Positions 61,041 to 64,000 of a DNA stretch of 64,000 nt are shown piece by piece. Source of the stretch: Cryptomeria japonica (taxonomy: Eukaryota > Streptophyta > Pinopsida > Cupressales > Cupressaceae); NCBI RefSeq assembly GCF_030272615.1, contig NC_081415.1, forward strand, positions 194,709,195 to 194,773,194. Direction: 5' to 3'. How positions within the stretch are numbered: the first letter of the stretch is position 1; every line of letters starts with the position of its first letter. The position numbers were made by a program, and so were the translations under genes. Below the pieces are notes generated by a model that was given only the letters and a program-made list of their open reading frames with translations, ran no database searches and was not told the origin of the DNA.

Positions 61041-62497
61041 AGAAAAAATTCATCCTCCATTAGTTCACTACTCCTTTATTATCTTTGTCACTTCCTTAAA
61101 CATTTCTTAAATCTCATGTTATCTTGATCCTAATTCTCAATGAAACGCCCTTCTAAACACTTCCCAAGTTTGGTAACGTAATCAACTATTGATTACATAG
61201 GTACATGAAACATATCCTTTTAAGGATGTAATTTATATTAAGGATCAATAATAATCAAATAAGAATAATTTTGTAACCTCTTGCTCATACTCTCAACCTA
61301 CTCCATAGATATCTAGATTAGTCTTTCTTTTATTATAACAATTTGTTTGCAAATGTCATTCATAGTGCAAAGAACACTAAATATATAGTATCATTCTCTA
61401 GAAGATGCCATGAATACTATTATGGAAATCCTAGATGAATTAGAATAGGAATGCACCTTACCAACATGTTGGGAATGGGGGTTTGCCTTAGGTCAAACCC
61501 TGGTTTTGGAATTAACCATGAAATTGAATTGATAAATGTAATTGAAAGACTATAGTAAAATGCTTTCCTTTTGAGGGAAAGGCTGAAAATCCTTGAAACA
61601 CTAATGATATACCTTAATGAAGCTTTGTATCTCTTCACCAGGTAATTAGGGTTTCATATAGGTTGTCTTCAAAAAACATAGATCATGAATGTCATCTGCA
61701 ATGCTTGAATCTTGACTTCACTTCTACTCCAATGCTTGATGAAAGACTAATTGCTTACTCACTTCAATTTAGGATCTCAATTTTACCTTTTTGACTTGAT
61801 TAGGAATTAAATTAGGGTTAAAATGAGAGAGGTAGACTTCGTTTTATACTTGTTTGTCAAAAAATTAAATTGAATTTCCACAACAGGGTGACATGGGGCT
61901 AGTTTTCTCGCTCACCAAAGATGACTGTTAGAGGGGGGCAATTTGGGGCTTATTTAAGAAGTCCATGACATATACGCCTTGGTCCTAGTTTAGGACCAAG
62001 GCGTGGTACATCTTGGTCCTGATTTGGAACCAAGGCATGGTACATCTTGGTCTTGAAAATCAAGACTCCAAACTAGGGGCTAAGATAGAAAATTGATGAA
62101 AATAAGAAGTAGATGGGTGGTGTGAGTAGAATTAGTATTGCAATAAGGCCTTAGAAGACAAAACACCAAAGTGAGGCCTAAGTAAGGACAAAATTGTAGG
62201 CAAGTACAATTTTGGATGCTACATTTAGCCCCAACTTTAGCAAGAGTATGAGACATATCATACTCATGGTAAAGTACAAAGGTTTGTATTGAAAACTTTC
62301 ACCAAGATATAAAAGAGACAAGATGTGTCAAGCCCCCAAAAACTTTAGAATCTTACTACCTAATATCAAGACAAAAGAGACATTATAGGAAAGGGTAAAG
62401 AAAGAGAGGACATGACTACTAGCCTAATAAGGTTTTCTTACTATGAGTCATGAAAACCAAATTTAAATGCAAAAATATCAGTTTGCAAAGTAATTCG
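61041..62497. repeat. 1457-bp tandem duplication, unit 1
   Basis: From 'cgagaaaaaattcatcc' to 'gcaaagtaattcgag'. It comprises the last 430 bp of block A copy 2 and about 1 kb of repeat B. Confidence 0.95.
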
Positions 62498-63954
62498 AGA
62501 AAAAATTCATCCTCCATTAGTTCACTACTCCTTTATTATCTTTGTCACTTCCTTAAACATTTCTTAAATCTCATGTTATCTTGATCCTAATTCTCAATGA
62601 AACGCCCTTCTAAACACTTCCCAAGTTTGGTAACGTAATCAACTATTGATTACATAGGTACATGAAACATATCCTTTTAAGGATGTAATTTATATTAAGG
62701 ATCAATAATAATCAAATAAGAATAATTTTGTAACCTCTTGCTCATACTCTCAACCTACTCCATAGATATCTAGATTAGTCTTTCTTTTATTATAACAATT
62801 TGTTTGCAAATGTCATTCATAGTGCAAAGAACACTAAATATATAGTATCATTCTCTAGAAGATGCCATGAATACTATTATGGAAATCCTAGATGAATTAG
62901 AATAGGAATGCACCTTACCAACATGTTGGGAATGGGGGTTTGCCTTAGGTCAAACCCTGGTTTTGGAATTAACCATGAAATTGAATTGATAAATGTAATT
63001 GAAAGACTATAGTAAAATGCTTTCCTTTTGAGGGAAAGGCTGAAAATCCTTGAAACACTAATGATATACCTTAATGAAGCTTTGTATCTCTTCACCAGGT
63101 AATTAGGGTTTCATATAGGTTGTCTTCAAAAAACATAGATCATGAATGTCATCTGCAATGCTTGAATCTTGACTTCACTTCTACTCCAATGCTTGATGAA
63201 AGACTAATTGCTTACTCACTTCAATTTAGGATCTCAATTTTACCTTTTTGACTTGATTAGGAATTAAATTAGGGTTAAAATGAGAGAGGTAGACTTCGTT
63301 TTATACTTGTTTGTCAAAAAATTAAATTGAATTTCCACAACAGGGTGACATGGGGCTAGTTTTCTCGCTCACCAAAGATGACTGTTAGAGGGGGGCAATT
63401 TGGGGCTTATTTAAGAAGTCCATGACATATACGCCTTGGTCCTAGTTTAGGACCAAGGCGTGGTACATCTTGGTCCTGATTTGGAACCAAGGCATGGTAC
63501 ATCTTGGTCTTGAAAATCAAGACTCCAAACTAGGGGCTAAGATAGAAAATTGATGAAAATAAGAAGTAGATGGGTGGTGTGAGTAGAATTAGTATTGCAA
63601 TAAGGCCTTAGAAGACAAAACACCAAAGTGAGGCCTAAGTAAGGACAAAATTGTAGGCAAGTACAATTTTGGATGCTACATTTAGCCCCAACTTTAGCAA
63701 GAGTATGAGACATATCATACTCATGGTAAAGTACAAAGGTTTGTATTGAAAACTTTCACCAAGATATAAAAGAGACAAGATGTGTCAAGCCCCCAAAAAC
63801 TTTAGAATCTTACTACCTAATATCAAGACAAAAGAGACATTATAGGAAAGGGTAAAGAAAGAGAGGACATGACTACTAGCCTAATAAGGTTTTCTTACTA
63901 TGAGTCATGAAAACCAAATTTAAATGCAAAAATATCAGTTTGCAAAGTAATTTG
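62498..63954. repeat. 1457-bp tandem duplication, unit 2
   Basis: No difference from unit 1 was seen in the lines compared by eye. The sequence then continues as in repeat B near 52359 ('tttgagtattaaaacatgtc') to the window end. Confidence 0.95.
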
Positions 63955-64000
63955 AGTATTAAAACATGTCATGGGATGTGCATAAAGAGGAATATTGACA

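Larger units (their letters stand above)
56391..61468. repeat. segmental duplication block A, copy 2
   Basis: Counterpart of 44074-48493. Left junction with repeat B at 'attcatacta'; right junction at 'ccttaccaacatg', after which repeat B begins in mid-unit. Carries the truncated storage-protein copy. Non-coding elsewhere: frames at 59660-59866, 59941-60153, 60057-60284 and 60373-60603 are chance. Confidence 0.95.

Noticed and set aside
61420-63095. Two identical 72-residue minus frames as duplicated genes
   Set aside because: They lie within repeat B and block A junctions; identity only reflects the tandem duplication.

Overview
The window is plant nuclear DNA, most likely from a gymnosperm. 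It is AT-rich and gene-poor, full of old and decayed retroelements, and its only intact gene is split by introns, one of which is 6 kb long. There is no operon-like packing, and I saw no tRNA, rRNA or CRISPR array. The gymnosperm assignment is inferred from overall texture and cannot be settled from the sequence alone.

Left third (1-28 kb): a LINE RNase H fragment lies at the left edge. It is followed by a decayed unknown reading frame and a 3.6-kb satellite-like block built from a module and its own reverse complement (4.5-8.1 kb). A truncated Copia element follows (8.1-9.8 kb), then CT-rich simple repeats, a heavily decayed Ty3/gypsy gag-protease-RT remnant (13.9-15.8 kb) and an old LINE that still contains its RT core (19.7-25.5 kb). 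A frameshifted EF-hand gene of the PBP1/KIC type (26.6-26.9 kb) and a PPR relic complete this part.

Middle (29-46 kb): the one gene I regard as intact is a six-exon bark-storage-protein / nucleoside-phosphorylase-like gene on the minus strand (37797-45605). Its exons join to 354 codons with every splice junction GT-AG. Intron 3 carries a 5.1-kb LINE in the same orientation, bounded by a perfect 17-bp target-site duplication. This LINE lacks about 1 kb of its RT core and has four in-frame stops that all look like C-to-T changes. Degraded pieces of the same gene family lie at 18.2-18.5, 29.7-30.5 (plus strand) and 30.5-30.9 kb (minus strand). Degenerate telomere-like repeats lie at 31.1-31.9 kb, with an antisense counterpart at 32.6-32.8 kb, and a PPR pseudogene lies at 33.3-34.0 kb.

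Right part (44-64 kb): a nested set of segmental duplications. Block A (44074-48493, exons 1-3 of the storage-protein gene plus its upstream flank) recurs at 56391-61468. An older copy of the distal flank lies at 34345-36420. A non-autonomous LTR retrotransposon (49282-54091: LTRs with TG/CA ends, initiator-Met PBS, approximate TSD) interrupts one copy of that flank, and the 34-36 kb copy preserves the matching empty site. A dispersed repeat B sits inside the element and occurs again at 54.9, 61.5 and 62.9 kb. The window ends in a tandem duplication of 1457 bp whose two copies look identical.

Overall, one storage-protein locus has been repeatedly copied, inverted, truncated and invaded by retroelements. 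The most informative signals are the LINE inside the working gene, the LTR element with its empty site, the mirror-module satellite and the very recent terminal tandem duplication.
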